Assembly: GCA_022818765.1 (NCBI GenBank)
Contig: CP063810.1
Coordinates: 769,309-833,308 of the forward strand
DNA: 64,000 nucleotides
Source of the DNA: Bordetella sp.
GTDB lineage: Bacteria; Pseudomonadota; Gammaproteobacteria; Burkholderiales; Burkholderiaceae_B
Reading direction: 5' to 3'
A model generated the notes under the pieces. It ran no database searches. It was not told the origin of the DNA and saw nothing but the letters and a program-made list of their open reading frames with translations. Of the stretch, positions 9,825 to 18,721 are shown one piece after another (position 1 is the stretch's first letter; every line of letters starts with the position of its first letter). Both the position numbers and the translations under genes were made by a program.

Positions 9825-10778
9825 TTAAATTAAAAATCGAATTCCTGCTATGCCATGAGCACCGTGTTGATATGCATCTTCTTGTGTTTGTTCAGATTGA
9901 CCTCCTAATGCAAATACTGGAATTCCTAAGTTTTTAATTCTTTCAGAAAATTCTTTCCAACCTATTTCTTTTCCTTTTGGATGAGTTGGTGTTTTTAAAA
10001 CAGGCCCAAGTACAGCAAAATCTGCATTCAGATACCGTGCTCGAATTAAATCAAGATGATTATGCGTTGACATACAAAGTAATGAATTTTCAGATTTTAT
10101 AAAATTTTTTTTCGCATCATGAGATTGTAAATGCACTCCATTAGCTTTTTCCCACCATAATTTAGGGTGCATACTATTGATAAGAACCATAGCGTTTAAT
10201 TTATGACAACGTCTAACAACTTCTTCTAGAACTAATAAAAGAGATTCTGAATCTGTTCCATCAGGCCAACTAGGCTCGCGAAACTGGATAAGTTTTAATC
10301 CACTTCTTAATGCTCTATCTAATCGTTTAAGAAAATAATTTAATTTAATCGGAGATTGAATTGAAGTAATTCCATAATGTCTTGGTAATTTTAGCCATTT
10401 TAAAGAAGAATATATAGCAGGTAAAAGTTTATTTTTTTGGTAAATTTCACATGGTTTAAACCATTTTAAAAATTGATTTTCTAATCCTACAGGATTCCCA
10501 ATCCATTGAATAATGCGAAAAAATGTTAATCTAACAGCAGATTTTGGATAAAAATAAACATAAGTAATCCAAGGATATGCTTTTACTGTTTTAATTCCTA
10601 ATTCTTCTGAAAGTGCCCTATTTAAAGCTTGTAATGCAGTTTCTCCAGGTTCTAATTTTCCACCTGGGAATTCCCACCATCCTGCCCACGATTTCCCTTC
10701 GGGACGATTTCCTAATAGGATTTTTCCATCATCTCGAGTTAATATTCCCGTTGCAACATTAACAATTTTTTCAATCAT
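9825..10778 (-). CDS. mutT: MutT-type Nudix hydrolase fused to ThiE-like domain
   Basis: Two domains in 317 residues. The N-terminal Nudix domain (about 1-130) resembles MutT, which removes 8-oxo-dGTP. The C-terminal half resembles thiamine-phosphate synthase ('GVHLQSHDA', 'FAVLGPVLKTPTHP', 'VFALGGQ', 'GAHGIAGIRFL'); this fusion is common in Proteobacteria. The Nudix box runs from GKLEPGE to 'NRALSEELGI': the Glu expected right after Arg54 is Ala55 (codon GCA), although the two later Glu (58, 59) remain. In E. coli MutT the matching Glu53 is essential. ATG at 10778 was chosen because MIEK...VATGIL is the usual start; it overlaps the end of the ATPase gene by 8 bases. Activity is therefore doubtful. 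Confidence 0.9.
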   Translation of the reverse strand: MIEKIVNVATGILTRDDGKILLGNRPEGKSWAGWWEFPGGKLEPGETALQALNRALSEELGIKTVKAYPWITYVYFYPKSAVRLTFFRIIQWIGNPVGLENQFLKWFKPCEIYQKNKLLPAIYSSLKWLKLPRHYGITSIQSPIKLNYFLKRLDRALRSGLKLIQFREPSWPDGTDSESLLLVLEEVVRRCHKLNAMVLINSMHPKLWWEKANGVHLQSHDAKKNFIKSENSLLCMSTHNHLDLIRARYLNADFAVLGPVLKTPTHPKGKEIGWKEFSERIKNLGIPVFALGGQSEQTQEDAYQHGAHGIAGIRFLI

Positions 10779-11625
10779 GTCGATATAGCCAATCACGTGC
10801 AAATTGATTAGCAATCCGACCTGACCGTCCTCCTCGTTCTAGAGACCATTGTAATGCAGCTTCATGCCAATTATTATCCTGTTCAATAGAATAACCCATT
10901 TTTATGAGCCAATATTTAACAATATCCAAGTAATTTTCTTGGGTAAAAGGATAAAAGGATAACCATAATCCAAATCTTTCAGATAAAGAAATCTTTTCTT
11001 CTATATGTTCATTAACATGGATTTCTTCCATGAAATTTTTTTCATTTTCTTTGATATATTCAGGTAAAAGATGACGTCGATTCGAAGTTGCGTAAATAAG
11101 AATATTATTTGTTAAACTTAATAAAGAACCATCCAAAATAGATTTAAGCTCCTTATAACCTTTTTCATTATTTTCAAAAGAAAGATCATCGCAAAATATT
11201 ATATAGTATTCCTCTCTATTTGAAATAAGGTCAACAATCTCAATTAAATAATTTAAATCGTATTTATTAACTTCAATAATCCTTAACCCAAATTTATAGT
11301 ACTTTGTTAACATAGCTTTAACTAAAGAACTTTTACCTGTTCCACGAGCACCTGTCATTAATAAGTTATTAGCTGGTTTATTCTCAATAAAATGTTTGGT
11401 ATTTCTGTTTATAATTTCTTTCTGTCGATCAACATATAATAAATCATCCATCTCAATAGATGAAATATTTTTGATTGGAACCAAGCTACTTTGGGCACCA
11501 AAGTTTTTCCAATAGAATGCTTTAGCATTCCAATCAATAACAGGAGGAGAAGAAATTAAAAATTCGATTTTTGTTAAAACCAGATTTAATCTTTTAAAAA
11601 AAGAAAAAAAATTATTAAAATTCAT
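10771..11625 (-). CDS. DUF815 family ATP-binding protein
   Basis: P-loop ATPase of the DUF815 family, about 284 residues. A Walker A motif lies in 'MTGARGTGKSSLVKAML', Walker B is near 'YYIIFCDDLSF', and sensor-like 'LIYATSNRRHLLPEY' follows, as in AAA+ proteins. The end 'GGRSGRIANQFARDW' is typical of the family. Biochemical role is unknown. In Betaproteobacteria it regularly lies between argJ and mutT, as here: it starts 17 bases after argJ and overlaps mutT by 8 bases, so the three genes probably form one transcription unit. Confidence 0.9.
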   Translation of the reverse strand: MNFNNFFSFFKRLNLVLTKIEFLISSPPVIDWNAKAFYWKNFGAQSSLVPIKNISSIEMDDLLYVDRQKEIINRNTKHFIENKPANNLLMTGARGTGKSSLVKAMLTKYYKFGLRIIEVNKYDLNYLIEIVDLISNREEYYIIFCDDLSFENNEKGYKELKSILDGSLLSLTNNILIYATSNRRHLLPEYIKENEKNFMEEIHVNEHIEEKISLSERFGLWLSFYPFTQENYLDIVKYWLIKMGYSIEQDNNWHEAALQWSLERGGRSGRIANQFARDWLYRHD

Positions 11626-11642
11626 TTCAGGAGTATTAAAAA

Positions 11643-12869
11643 TTAGGAACGGTATGCAGAATTAATAGAAATATAATCATGTGACATGTCACATGTGTAA
11701 ATTTTCTCGCAAATATTTCCCATATCTAAACTAATTCGCAAATTTATCTCTGATCCCATCATAATTTTTTGAAGTATATCTTTTTGATAAAAATCATCGC
11801 GATTTCCATTAGTTATTACTTTTATATCGTTTAACCAAATATTTATTGTATGTATATTTAAATTAGAAACATTAGCAAATCCAATAGCGACTAGCACCCG
11901 GCCTAAATTCAGATCAGAAGAATAAAATGCTGTCTTTACCAAGGGTGACTTAGCAATTGAATAAGCTATTTTGAGCGCATCTCGCACACTATTTGCTTTT
12001 TCAACAATAATAGTGATGAATTTAGTAGCTCCTTCTCCATCACGAACAATTTTTTTAGCAAGATCAGTTGCAATGTTAATTAAGTTATCACGAATATGTA
12101 TATAATTCTCACTATCTTGAGATTCAATATTAATTCCAGATTGGCCTGTTGCAATTAATATAAAAGAATCGTTAGTTGAAGTATCTCCATCTACAGTTAT
12201 GCGATTAAAAGATTTATTAGCAATGTCAATTGTTAATTTTTGTAAGATATTTTTTGAAATTTTAACGTCAGTTCCAATAAAACTTAACATAGTTGCCATA
12301 TTTGGAGATATCATGCCTGAACCCTTACTTATTCCTGTAAATGTTATTTCCTTTCCAGAAATATAAGTTTTATTGGACGTAATTTTGGGTAAAGTATCAG
12401 TTGTCATAATTGCATGAGCAGCATTTAACCAATTGTTTTTATTTAAATTATTTACAGCTACTGGTAACCCATTTAACAATCTTTCTATTGGCAAAGGTTC
12501 TAAAACAATACCAGTTGAGAACGGTAAAATTTGATTAGAAGGTACATTCAAAATTTTTCCTAAATTATTACAAGTTTTAATAGCTTTTTTCAAACCTTCT
12601 TTTCCTGTTCCAGCATTAGCTATTCCTGTATTAATAACCAAACCACTTATATTCTTTCCTGAAGCTAAATGTTTTTCACAAATTTTTACAGGTGGTGCTC
12701 GAAAATGATTTTTTGTAAATATACCAGCAACATTCGTATTTTTTGAAAAACGAAATATAGTTAAATCACGACGATTTTTTTCTTTTATTCCTGCTTTAGC
12801 TATTCCAATTTCAATGCCTTTTACAGGAAAAATTTTTGTTTCATCAGGTATTTTTAAATTAACAGCCAT
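11643..12869 (-). CDS. argJ: Arginine biosynthesis bifunctional protein ArgJ
   Basis: Ornithine acetyltransferase, recycling the acetyl group from N-acetylornithine to glutamate; some members also make N-acetylglutamate from acetyl-CoA. The 408-residue precursor is expected to cleave itself before Thr193 in 'SPNMATMLSFIGTD', the new N-terminal nucleophile of the beta chain. 'GDTSTNDSF' and 'VRDGEGATKFI' are further conserved active-site segments. Together with argC at 46.6 kb this shows arginine synthesis is retained. It is the first gene of the argJ-DUF815-mutT unit. Confidence 0.95.
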   Translation of the reverse strand: MAVNLKIPDETKIFPVKGIEIGIAKAGIKEKNRRDLTIFRFSKNTNVAGIFTKNHFRAPPVKICEKHLASGKNISGLVINTGIANAGTGKEGLKKAIKTCNNLGKILNVPSNQILPFSTGIVLEPLPIERLLNGLPVAVNNLNKNNWLNAAHAIMTTDTLPKITSNKTYISGKEITFTGISKGSGMISPNMATMLSFIGTDVKISKNILQKLTIDIANKSFNRITVDGDTSTNDSFILIATGQSGINIESQDSENYIHIRDNLINIATDLAKKIVRDGEGATKFITIIVEKANSVRDALKIAYSIAKSPLVKTAFYSSDLNLGRVLVAIGFANVSNLNIHTINIWLNDIKVITNGNRDDFYQKDILQKIMMGSEINLRISLDMGNICEKIYTCDMSHDYISINSAYRS

Positions 12870-13027
12870 AATTCATATAAGAGGTTGAAAGTTCTATAAA
12901 CTGTCTTAAGTTTTTAAAAAAAAACACTTTTTAAAATTTTTAAATATTCATTAATGTAATTGAACATTTGTTTACGAGAGAATGTCATTAAGGATAGGAT
13001 TATGAAATATTTAATTTTGAAATACCT

Positions 13028-13045
13028 AAAATCTTACAAGATTTT
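13028..13045. terminator. Possible hairpin downstream of tRNA-Phe
   Basis: Perfect 8-base inverted repeat AAAATCTT/AAGATTTT separated by two bases, about 55 bases past the 3' end of tRNA-Phe. The T-run on the tRNA strand is only the stem's own TTTT, so a terminator role is uncertain. Confidence 0.3.
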
Positions 13046-13100
13046 ACTTTTTGATATTTTATATAAGATTTAGAATAAGTGGATATCTTATGTTTTAAGG

Positions 13101-13173
<73 letters not shown>

Positions 13174-13313
13174 ATAAAGAGAAATGGAAAATTCTATCTA
13201 AGAAATCAAATCTATGCAAGAGTAAATATTCTTTTACTATGCAAGCCCTCCAGTTATAATACCAACTGTAGGATAGTTTTCTAGTTATTATTCATTGGAA
13301 ATAGTTTTTTGTT

Positions 13314-14588
13314 ATGTCGGTAGGTGTTCTTGCTTTAGGTCTAAATCATACTTCTGCACCAATTTCTATTCGTGAATGTGTTTCTATGCCTTTAGATTTG
13401 CTTAAACCTTCACTTGCTGCTTTGCGTTCAACTTTTAATGGAGCCATTCATGAAGCCGCTATTCTTTCTACTTGTAATCGAACCGAATTATATTGTGCAG
13501 CTGAGAAACAAGTAATAGAATGCTTGCCTGATTGGTTAGCGACCCATAAATGTATGGATCCAAATGCCTTGCATCCATACATTTATAAATATTACCAAGA
13601 TGATGCTGTTCGTCATATTTTTCGCGTAGCTAGTGGTTTAGATTCTGCAATATTAGGTGAATCTCAAATTCTTGGTCAAATGAAAAATGCTGTTCGAATA
13701 GCTGGTGAGGTTGGATATTTAGGAACTTTATTGCATCAACTATTTCAACGAACATTTTCAGTAGCTAAGGAAGTTCGTTCTCAAACAACAATAGGAGCTA
13801 ATTCAGTTTCAATAGCTTCAATGGCTGTGCGTTTAGCTAAAAGAGTTTTTGGTGATTTAAGTGAAGCTCAAGTTCTTTTCATTGGAGCAGGTGAAATGGT
13901 TGAGTTATGCGCAACATATTTTATCGGACAAAATCCTAAAAATTTATTGATTGCAAATCGCACTTTAAGTCGAGCTGAAACTTTAGCAAATCGTATTTCA
14001 GCTAAGTCCATGGAATTATCGAGTTTGACAGATAAATTATCTGAATTTGATATTGTCATATCTTGTACTGCAAGTTCTTTACCTATACTTGGTTTGGGAA
14101 TGGTAGAGCGAGCTATTCGAAAAAGAAAACATCGTCCTATGATAATGTTTGATTTGGCAATGCCTCGTGATATTGAACCTGAAGTTGGTTATCTTGATGA
14201 TATATATCTTTATTCTCTTGATGATCTTGGATATTTAATAAAAACTAATACTAATGCGCGTTATGCTGCCATAAACGAAGCTGAGAATATTATAGAAAAT
14301 AGAGTTCAAGGATTCATGCATTGGCTAAAATCAAGAGAAGTGGTTCCAACTATTATTGATCTATTGGATTCTATGAATGATGTTCGTTTTACTGAATTAG
14401 ATCGTGCAAAACGATTACTAACAAATGGAAAATCGCCAGAAATAGTTCTTGAAACTTTAGCTCATAATTTAATGCAAAAATATCTTCATGGCCCTCTTTC
14501 TATGTTAAATAACACTCAAGATAGAGAAAAAAAATTGTTGATGGAGTGGATTCCACGTCTTTTTCCAGGTCGTGAAATGCGTCGTTAA
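13314..14588 (+). CDS. hemA: Glutamyl-tRNA reductase
   Basis: First committed step of C5-pathway heme synthesis: reduces glutamyl-tRNA to glutamate-1-semialdehyde with NADPH. 424 residues, normal length. The catalytic Cys54 lies in '[14 protein letters not shown]'; '[15 protein letters not shown]' and the NADPH-binding '[17 protein letters not shown]' follow, then the C-terminal dimerisation helices. The next enzyme, HemL, is also in the window (26.7 kb). The gene heads the hemA-prfA-prmC-grxD-ubiX block, an order shared by many Betaproteobacteria. GC content and codon use look a little less eroded here than in neighbours such as ubiJ. Confidence 0.97.
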   Translation: MSVGVLALGLNHTSAPISIRECVSMPLDLLKPSLAALRSTFNGAIHEAAILSTCNRTELYCAAEKQVIECLPDWLATHKCMDPNALHPYIYKYYQDDAVRHIFRVASGLDSAILGESQILGQMKNAVRIAGEVGYLGTLLHQLFQRTFSVAKEVRSQTTIGANSVSIASMAVRLAKRVFGDLSEAQVLFIGAGEMVELCATYFIGQNPKNLLIANRTLSRAETLANRISAKSMELSSLTDKLSEFDIVISCTASSLPILGLGMVERAIRKRKHRPMIMFDLAMPRDIEPEVGYLDDIYLYSLDDLGYLIKTNTNARYAAINEAENIIENRVQGFMHWLKSREVVPTIIDLLDSMNDVRFTELDRAKRLLTNGKSPEIVLETLAHNLMQKYLHGPLSMLNNTQDREKKLLMEWIPRLFPGREMRR

Positions 14589-14589
14589 G

Positions 14590-14623
14590 TATTATTAAAT
14601 AACAAATTTGTTATTTAATAATA
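14590..14623. terminator. 34-bp perfect palindrome between hemA and prfA
   Basis: Two 17-base arms meet without a spacer (TATTATTAAATAACAAA and its complement), starting one base after the hemA stop codon. As RNA it would form a strong, AU-rich hairpin. There is no clean T-run afterwards, so it may stabilise the hemA 3' end or attenuate read-through into prfA rather than stop transcription fully. Confidence 0.55.
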
Positions 14624-14656
14624 TAATTTATTAAAACTATTAATATAGTCCTTCCT

Positions 14657-15742
14657 ATGAAGTTATCTATACGCAATCGATTAAAAAAAATATCTTTACG
14701 TCTTATAGAAATCGATCAAATTCTTTCTGATCCGAAGGCAACTTTTGATATGAATCGGTTTCTTAATTTTTCTCGTGAAAGATCGGAATTGGAACCAATT
14801 AACAACGCTTTTATTGATTTTATAAAAGCTGAAAATAATATTGAATCACTTCAAAGTTTGCTCTTTGATTCTGAGATGAAGAGTTTAGCTGAAGAGGAGA
14901 TTAAATTAACTAAAGAATATATGCAAAAAGTGCAAAAGCAATTGCAATTGCTTTTGCTACCAGTAGACCCTAATAATGGACGTGCAATATTTTTAGAAAT
15001 TAGAGCAGGCACAGGAGGGAGCGAAAGTTCTCTGTTTTCAACAGATTTATTGCGAATGTATATTCGTTATGCTGAAAAACAAAATTGGAATATGGAACTA
15101 ATATCGGAAAGTTATTCTGAGTTAGGAGGATATAAAGAAGTAATTGCACGCATTAGTGGAAATGAAGCTTATAATCGACTTAAATTTGAATCTGGAGTTC
15201 ATCGGGTGCAACGTGTTCCGATAACGGAAGCTCAAGGCAGAATTCATACATCAACTTGCACAGTAGCTGTAATGGTAGAAGCAGATACTTTGGATGAAAT
15301 TAAGATTAAACCTGGAGATTTGCGAATAGACACTTTTCGTGCAAGTGGGGCTGGAGGACAACATGTTAATAAAACAGATTCTGCAGTTCGAATTACACAT
15401 TTACCTACTGGCATTGTTGTAGCTTGTCAAGATGACAGATCTCAACATCGAAATAGAGAGAAAGCTATTCAAGTATTGGCGGCTCGTATAAAAGATAAAG
15501 AAATAATTGAAAGAAATAGCAAAAAAGCAGCTGAAAGAAAATTTTTAATTGGATCTGGAGATCGTTCAGAGCGAGTTCGGACATATAATTATTCTCAAGG
15601 TCGTGTTACAGATCATCGAATTAATCTAACACTCTATAAAATACAGCAAATTATGGAAGGTAATTTAGATGAACTGATTGATTCTTTATTAGATGAATAT
15701 CAAATAAAACGTTTAGAAGATTTTGAATATAATGAAATATAA
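14657..15742 (+). CDS. prfA: Peptide chain release factor 1
   Basis: Recognises UAA and UAG stop codons and triggers peptide release. The 361-residue protein has the GGQ catalytic loop at 233-235 ('[20 protein letters not shown]') and the stop-codon-reading tripeptide region as PIT at about 188-190 in '[15 protein letters not shown]' (PxT family). Downstream prmC encodes the methylase of that Gln, so substrate and modifier are adjacent as usual. Full length, no anomaly. Confidence 0.97.
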   Translation: MKLSIRNRLKKISLRLIEIDQILSDPKATFDMNRFLNFSRERSELEPINNAFIDFIKAENNIESLQSLLFDSEMKSLAEEEIKLTKEYMQKVQKQLQLLLLPVDPNNGRAIFLEIRAGTGGSESSLFSTDLLRMYIRYAEKQNWNMELISESYSELGGYKEVIARISGNEAYNRLKFESGVHRVQRVPITEAQGRIHTSTCTVAVMVEADTLDEIKIKPGDLRIDTFRASGAGGQHVNKTDSAVRITHLPTGIVVACQDDRSQHRNREKAIQVLAARIKDKEIIERNSKKAAERKFLIGSGDRSERVRTYNYSQGRVTDHRINLTLYKIQQIMEGNLDELIDSLLDEYQIKRLEDFEYNEI

Positions 15743-15779
15743 CTATTTTTTGTTAATCTTTTTTAAATATAAATGAAAA

Positions 15780-16610
15780 ATGAATTTATCTATCAAGATA
15801 ATACTTGAAAATGCCTGCTTACCTCGATTAGAAACTTATATTATTCTTGGATATATACTTAAGAAACCTAAAGTTTGGTTAATTGCACACCAAGAAACTG
15901 TTTTATCAACAGAACAAATTCGGGAGTATAATTCAGTATATCAAAAAAGATTAAAAGGAATTCCAATAGCTTATTTAATTGGATATCGTGAATTTATGAA
16001 TTATACATTTCATGTAAATTCAAATGTTTTAATTCCACGTCCAGAAACAGAAATTTTAGTAAAAAAATCACTTGATATTTTAAACAAAATAGAGATACCT
16101 AAGGTTGTAGATCTTGGTACTGGAAGCGGAATTATTGCAATTTCTATAGCTCTTTCTAGATCTGATGCTTTTGTTTCGGGTAGTGATATAAATTCTTATG
16201 CTTTAACTGTTGCAAAAAATAATGCAAAACGTTTAGGTGTTAACTTAAGATTATTGAAAGGAAATTGGTTTACTGTTTTTAAAAAAAAAGAGAAATTTGA
16301 TCTGATTGTTTCTAATCCACCATATGTATCTCGTTTAGATCCACATTTGGAACAAGGAGATTTGCGTTTTGAACCACGTGATGCATTAACAGATAATGCA
16401 GATGGTCTTTCTCATATCCGTTGTATTATTTTCAATGCCCGTTTTTATCTTAAACCAGGAGGATGTCTTTGGATGGAACATGGTTGGAATCAGTCAAAAA
16501 TTTTGCGGAATTTATACAAAAAATATGGGTATAATAATATTAGCAGTGAATGCGATTTATCAGGAATTGAAAGAATTTCAGGAGGTTCTTTTGAAGGGTT
16601 TGAATACTAA
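15780..16610 (+). CDS. prmC: Release factor glutamine methyltransferase
   Basis: N5-methylates the Gln of the GGQ motif in RF1 and RF2 using SAM. 276 residues. Motifs in order: 'IPIAYLIGYREFM' near 60, 'LIPRPETEILV' (about 87), SAM motif 'VVDLGTGSGIIAISIA', and the NPPY signature in 'DLIVSNPPYVS' that holds the target Gln. It follows prfA by 37 bases. Confidence 0.96.
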   Translation: MNLSIKIILENACLPRLETYIILGYILKKPKVWLIAHQETVLSTEQIREYNSVYQKRLKGIPIAYLIGYREFMNYTFHVNSNVLIPRPETEILVKKSLDILNKIEIPKVVDLGTGSGIIAISIALSRSDAFVSGSDINSYALTVAKNNAKRLGVNLRLLKGNWFTVFKKKEKFDLIVSNPPYVSRLDPHLEQGDLRFEPRDALTDNADGLSHIRCIIFNARFYLKPGGCLWMEHGWNQSKILRNLYKKYGYNNISSECDLSGIERISGGSFEGFEY

Positions 16611-16667
16611 ATAAAATTTTTTAATTGAATATTAAATTAAATATCTTAATTATTTCAGGAACTATAT

Positions 16668-16988
16668 ATGAATGAAGTTAATGATTTTCTTAAAAAAACA
16701 ATCAAAGAAAACCCTGCTGTATTATTTATGAAAGGCACGGCTCAATTTCCACAATGTGGGTTTTCTGGACGTGCAATTCAAATTTTGAAAATTTGCCAAA
16801 TAAAAACATTGATTACTATTAATGTCCTGGAAGATGATAAGGTTCGTGAAGAAATTAAAAAATTTTCAAATTGGCCAACAATTCCTCAATTATATTTAAA
16901 TGGTGAATTTATCGGTGGTTGTGACATTATGTCTGAAATGAATCAAACTGGAGAGCTTCAACAATTAATTAAGAGTTTTAATGGATAA
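16668..16988 (+). CDS. grxD: Monothiol glutaredoxin, Grx4 family
   Basis: 106-residue monothiol glutaredoxin. The active site CGFS is at Cys30 in 'FPQCGFSGRAIQIL', followed by 'WPTIPQLYLNGEFIGGCDI', the glutathione-binding region. These proteins carry or deliver Fe-S clusters. Its stop codon overlaps the start of ubiX by 8 bases, so the two are probably translated together. erpA, another Fe-S carrier, is at 47.8 kb. Confidence 0.95.
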   Translation: MNEVNDFLKKTIKENPAVLFMKGTAQFPQCGFSGRAIQILKICQIKTLITINVLEDDKVREEIKKFSNWPTIPQLYLNGEFIGGCDIMSEMNQTGELQQLIKSFNG

Positions 16989-17577
16989 AAAGAAATTAAT
17001 TATTGGAATTACTGGCGCAACTGGATCAATTTATGCTTTTCAGTTATTGAAAATATTTCAAAGATTAAAAACTGTTAATTCTCATTTAATCATATCCCCT
17101 GCTGGGGTTATGAATATTAAATATGAACTTAATATTAATCGTCGTGATATAGAATCAATAGCTGATTTTACTTATGACATACGAGATATAGGGGCTACAT
17201 TAGCTAGTGGAGAATTTCAAACAAACGGAATGTTAGTTATTCCATGTTCAATGAGGACTTTGTCTGCAATTGCAAATGGTCTATCAGATAATTTAATCAC
17301 AAGATCTGCGGATGTTACATTGAAAGAACGTCGTCGACTAGTTTTGGTTGTTAGAGAAACTCCGTTTAATTTGATTCACTTACGCAATATGGTTTCAATA
17401 ACTGAAATGGGAGGAATAATATTTCCACCATTACCTGCTTTCTATCATCATCCGAAATCAATTAATGAGATGGTATCTCATACAATATATAGAATTCTAA
17501 AATTATTTAATATAGAAATTACAGAAACTCTTTCTTGGGCAGGCTATACAGATAATGTAAAAGAGAAAAAATTTTGA
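16981..17577 (+). CDS. ubiX: Flavin prenyltransferase UbiX
   Basis: Attaches a dimethylallyl group to FMN to make prenylated FMN, the cofactor of the UbiD decarboxylase in ubiquinone synthesis. 198 residues. Signatures: 'IIGITGATGSIYAFQLL' (FMN-binding N-terminus), 'VIPCSMRTLSAIANGLSDN', 'RADVTLKERRRLVLVVRETP'-like segment and 'IFPPLPAFYHHP'. It overlaps grxD by 8 bases and ends the hemA block at a likely terminator. Confidence 0.96.
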   Translation: MDKKKLIIGITGATGSIYAFQLLKIFQRLKTVNSHLIISPAGVMNIKYELNINRRDIESIADFTYDIRDIGATLASGEFQTNGMLVIPCSMRTLSAIANGLSDNLITRSADVTLKERRRLVLVVRETPFNLIHLRNMVSITEMGGIIFPPLPAFYHHPKSINEMVSHTIYRILKLFNIEITETLSWAGYTDNVKEKKF

Positions 17578-17595
17578 AAAAATGGAACAATCAAA

Positions 17596-17619
17596 GTTTA
17601 TTCACAATAAACATTTTTT
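17596..17619 (+). terminator. Intrinsic terminator after ubiX
   Basis: A 7-bp stem GTTTATT/AATAAAC with a CAC loop, followed by A and six T, beginning 18 bases after the ubiX stop. Fits a rho-independent terminator for the hemA-ubiX block. Confidence 0.65.
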
Positions 17620-17641
17620 ATTTAAATTTAAATATTAGATT

Positions 17642-18282
17642 CTATTCATTCGATAAAAACTGTCCATTTTCGGAATTTCTTATCCATAAAGATCCATTTA
17701 AAATATCAAAATAAACTCCATGCAATTGCACTTCCTGTTTTTCTATTTGATGTTTAATAAAAGAGAATGTTTGTAGATTTTGTAAACTGTATTCAATATT
17801 TGCAAATTCTAAATATCTAAAATCTTTTTCTTCTGAAATTTTGTTAAAATTTGGAACCAATGTTTGAATTTTTTGTATCCAATGTTTTATCCAATATGAA
17901 TTTTTAATTTTTTATTTCTATTATTTAATAAATAACGCACCCCATTGCAAAATGAATGGCCCAGAACTACAATGTTTTTTATATTTAAGCTATTAATCGC
18001 AAGACTAAGAGCCTCACTTGTTTCTTGATAACCCGGCTGATTTTCATATTGATAAGGAAGGATTAAATTAGCCATATTTCTTATAACAAAAACTTCACCA
18101 AAATCTAAATTGAAAATTAATTCAGGTGGAACTCGAGAATCACAACAACTAATTAATATAGTGTTTGGATTTTGTCCATTATGCGCTAGAAATCGATATT
18201 TAAATTCTTTATTTTGTAAACTTTTTTCTATAAAAATTTTATAGCCATCGAAAAGATTTTGTGGAAATATATTTTTCATCAT
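17642..18282 (-). CDS. can: Beta-class carbonic anhydrase, frameshifted as written
   Basis: Interconverts CO2 and bicarbonate, supplying bicarbonate for acetyl-CoA carboxylase (accBC is in the window). The first frame holds zinc ligand Cys and Asp in 'ISCCDSRVPPELIF', 'VFVIRNMANLILPY', and the second metal site His/Cys in 'VVLGHSFCNGVR'. The usual second Gly of the GHSxCGG motif is Asn here. The frame stops at 17887; a second frame continues with a Trp-rich helix and the expected C-terminus ('EVQLHGVYFDILNGSLWI'). The break lies between 17895 and 17913, most simply one missing A/T in the T6 run at 17908-17913. Repair gives 213 residues, normal for the family. Confidence 0.85.
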
Positions 18283-18721
18283 AACTTATATAGTTTTTGG
18301 TGTTTTGAAATTAAATTCATAAAAAATGGATTTTTTAAAATTTTCAGAATTATATTCTGAAAGATATTTAAATTAGAAAAAAGAGTTATACTGATTCATT
18401 TTAAAATAAAAAATTAAGCAATATTATTATATTGTAATTCTCAATTTTATTGAACGAAATATTCATTTCATTCAGAATCGAATTTTCTTTATTTTTTCTT
18501 AAATAATATAAAGTATGATGAACATGAGAAAGGAAAGAAATTTGTCAAAAATTGAGATTTTATATAGATTACAACGGACTCATTTTTTTTTAACGTATTC
18601 AGTTTTATTAAAATTTTTGAATTTTAATTCAGTATTTCCCTTGAGAGGTTATTAACTTGAATGTATTCTATTTACATTCAAGTTTTTTGATGAACTAATT
18701 CTTCAAATTAAGGAGACCATC
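18283..18721. other. Leader region upstream of ilvD
   Basis: About 440 AT-rich bases between divergent can and ilvD. The last part holds a terminator-like hairpin (listed separately) just before ilvD. A 46-codon open frame at 18515-18655 ends inside the left arm of that hairpin; it has no clear ribosome-binding site and no run of Ile, Val or Leu codons, so I do not call it a gene. Confidence 0.5.
18654..18688 (+). terminator. Terminator-like hairpin in the ilvD leader (possible attenuator)
   Basis: A perfect 12-bp stem (AACTTGAATGTA and its complement) with the loop TTCTATT is followed by further T residues, in the orientation that would stop transcription running toward ilvD. No gene on this strand lies between the ubiX terminator and here, so it is either an attenuator of ilvD or the end of an unseen short transcript. 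The ilvD ribosome-binding site follows 22 bases later. Confidence 0.6.

Noticed and set aside
18515..18655. 46-codon open frame before ilvD as a real small protein
   Set aside because: No ribosome-binding site and no recognisable motif; kept only as part of the leader observation.
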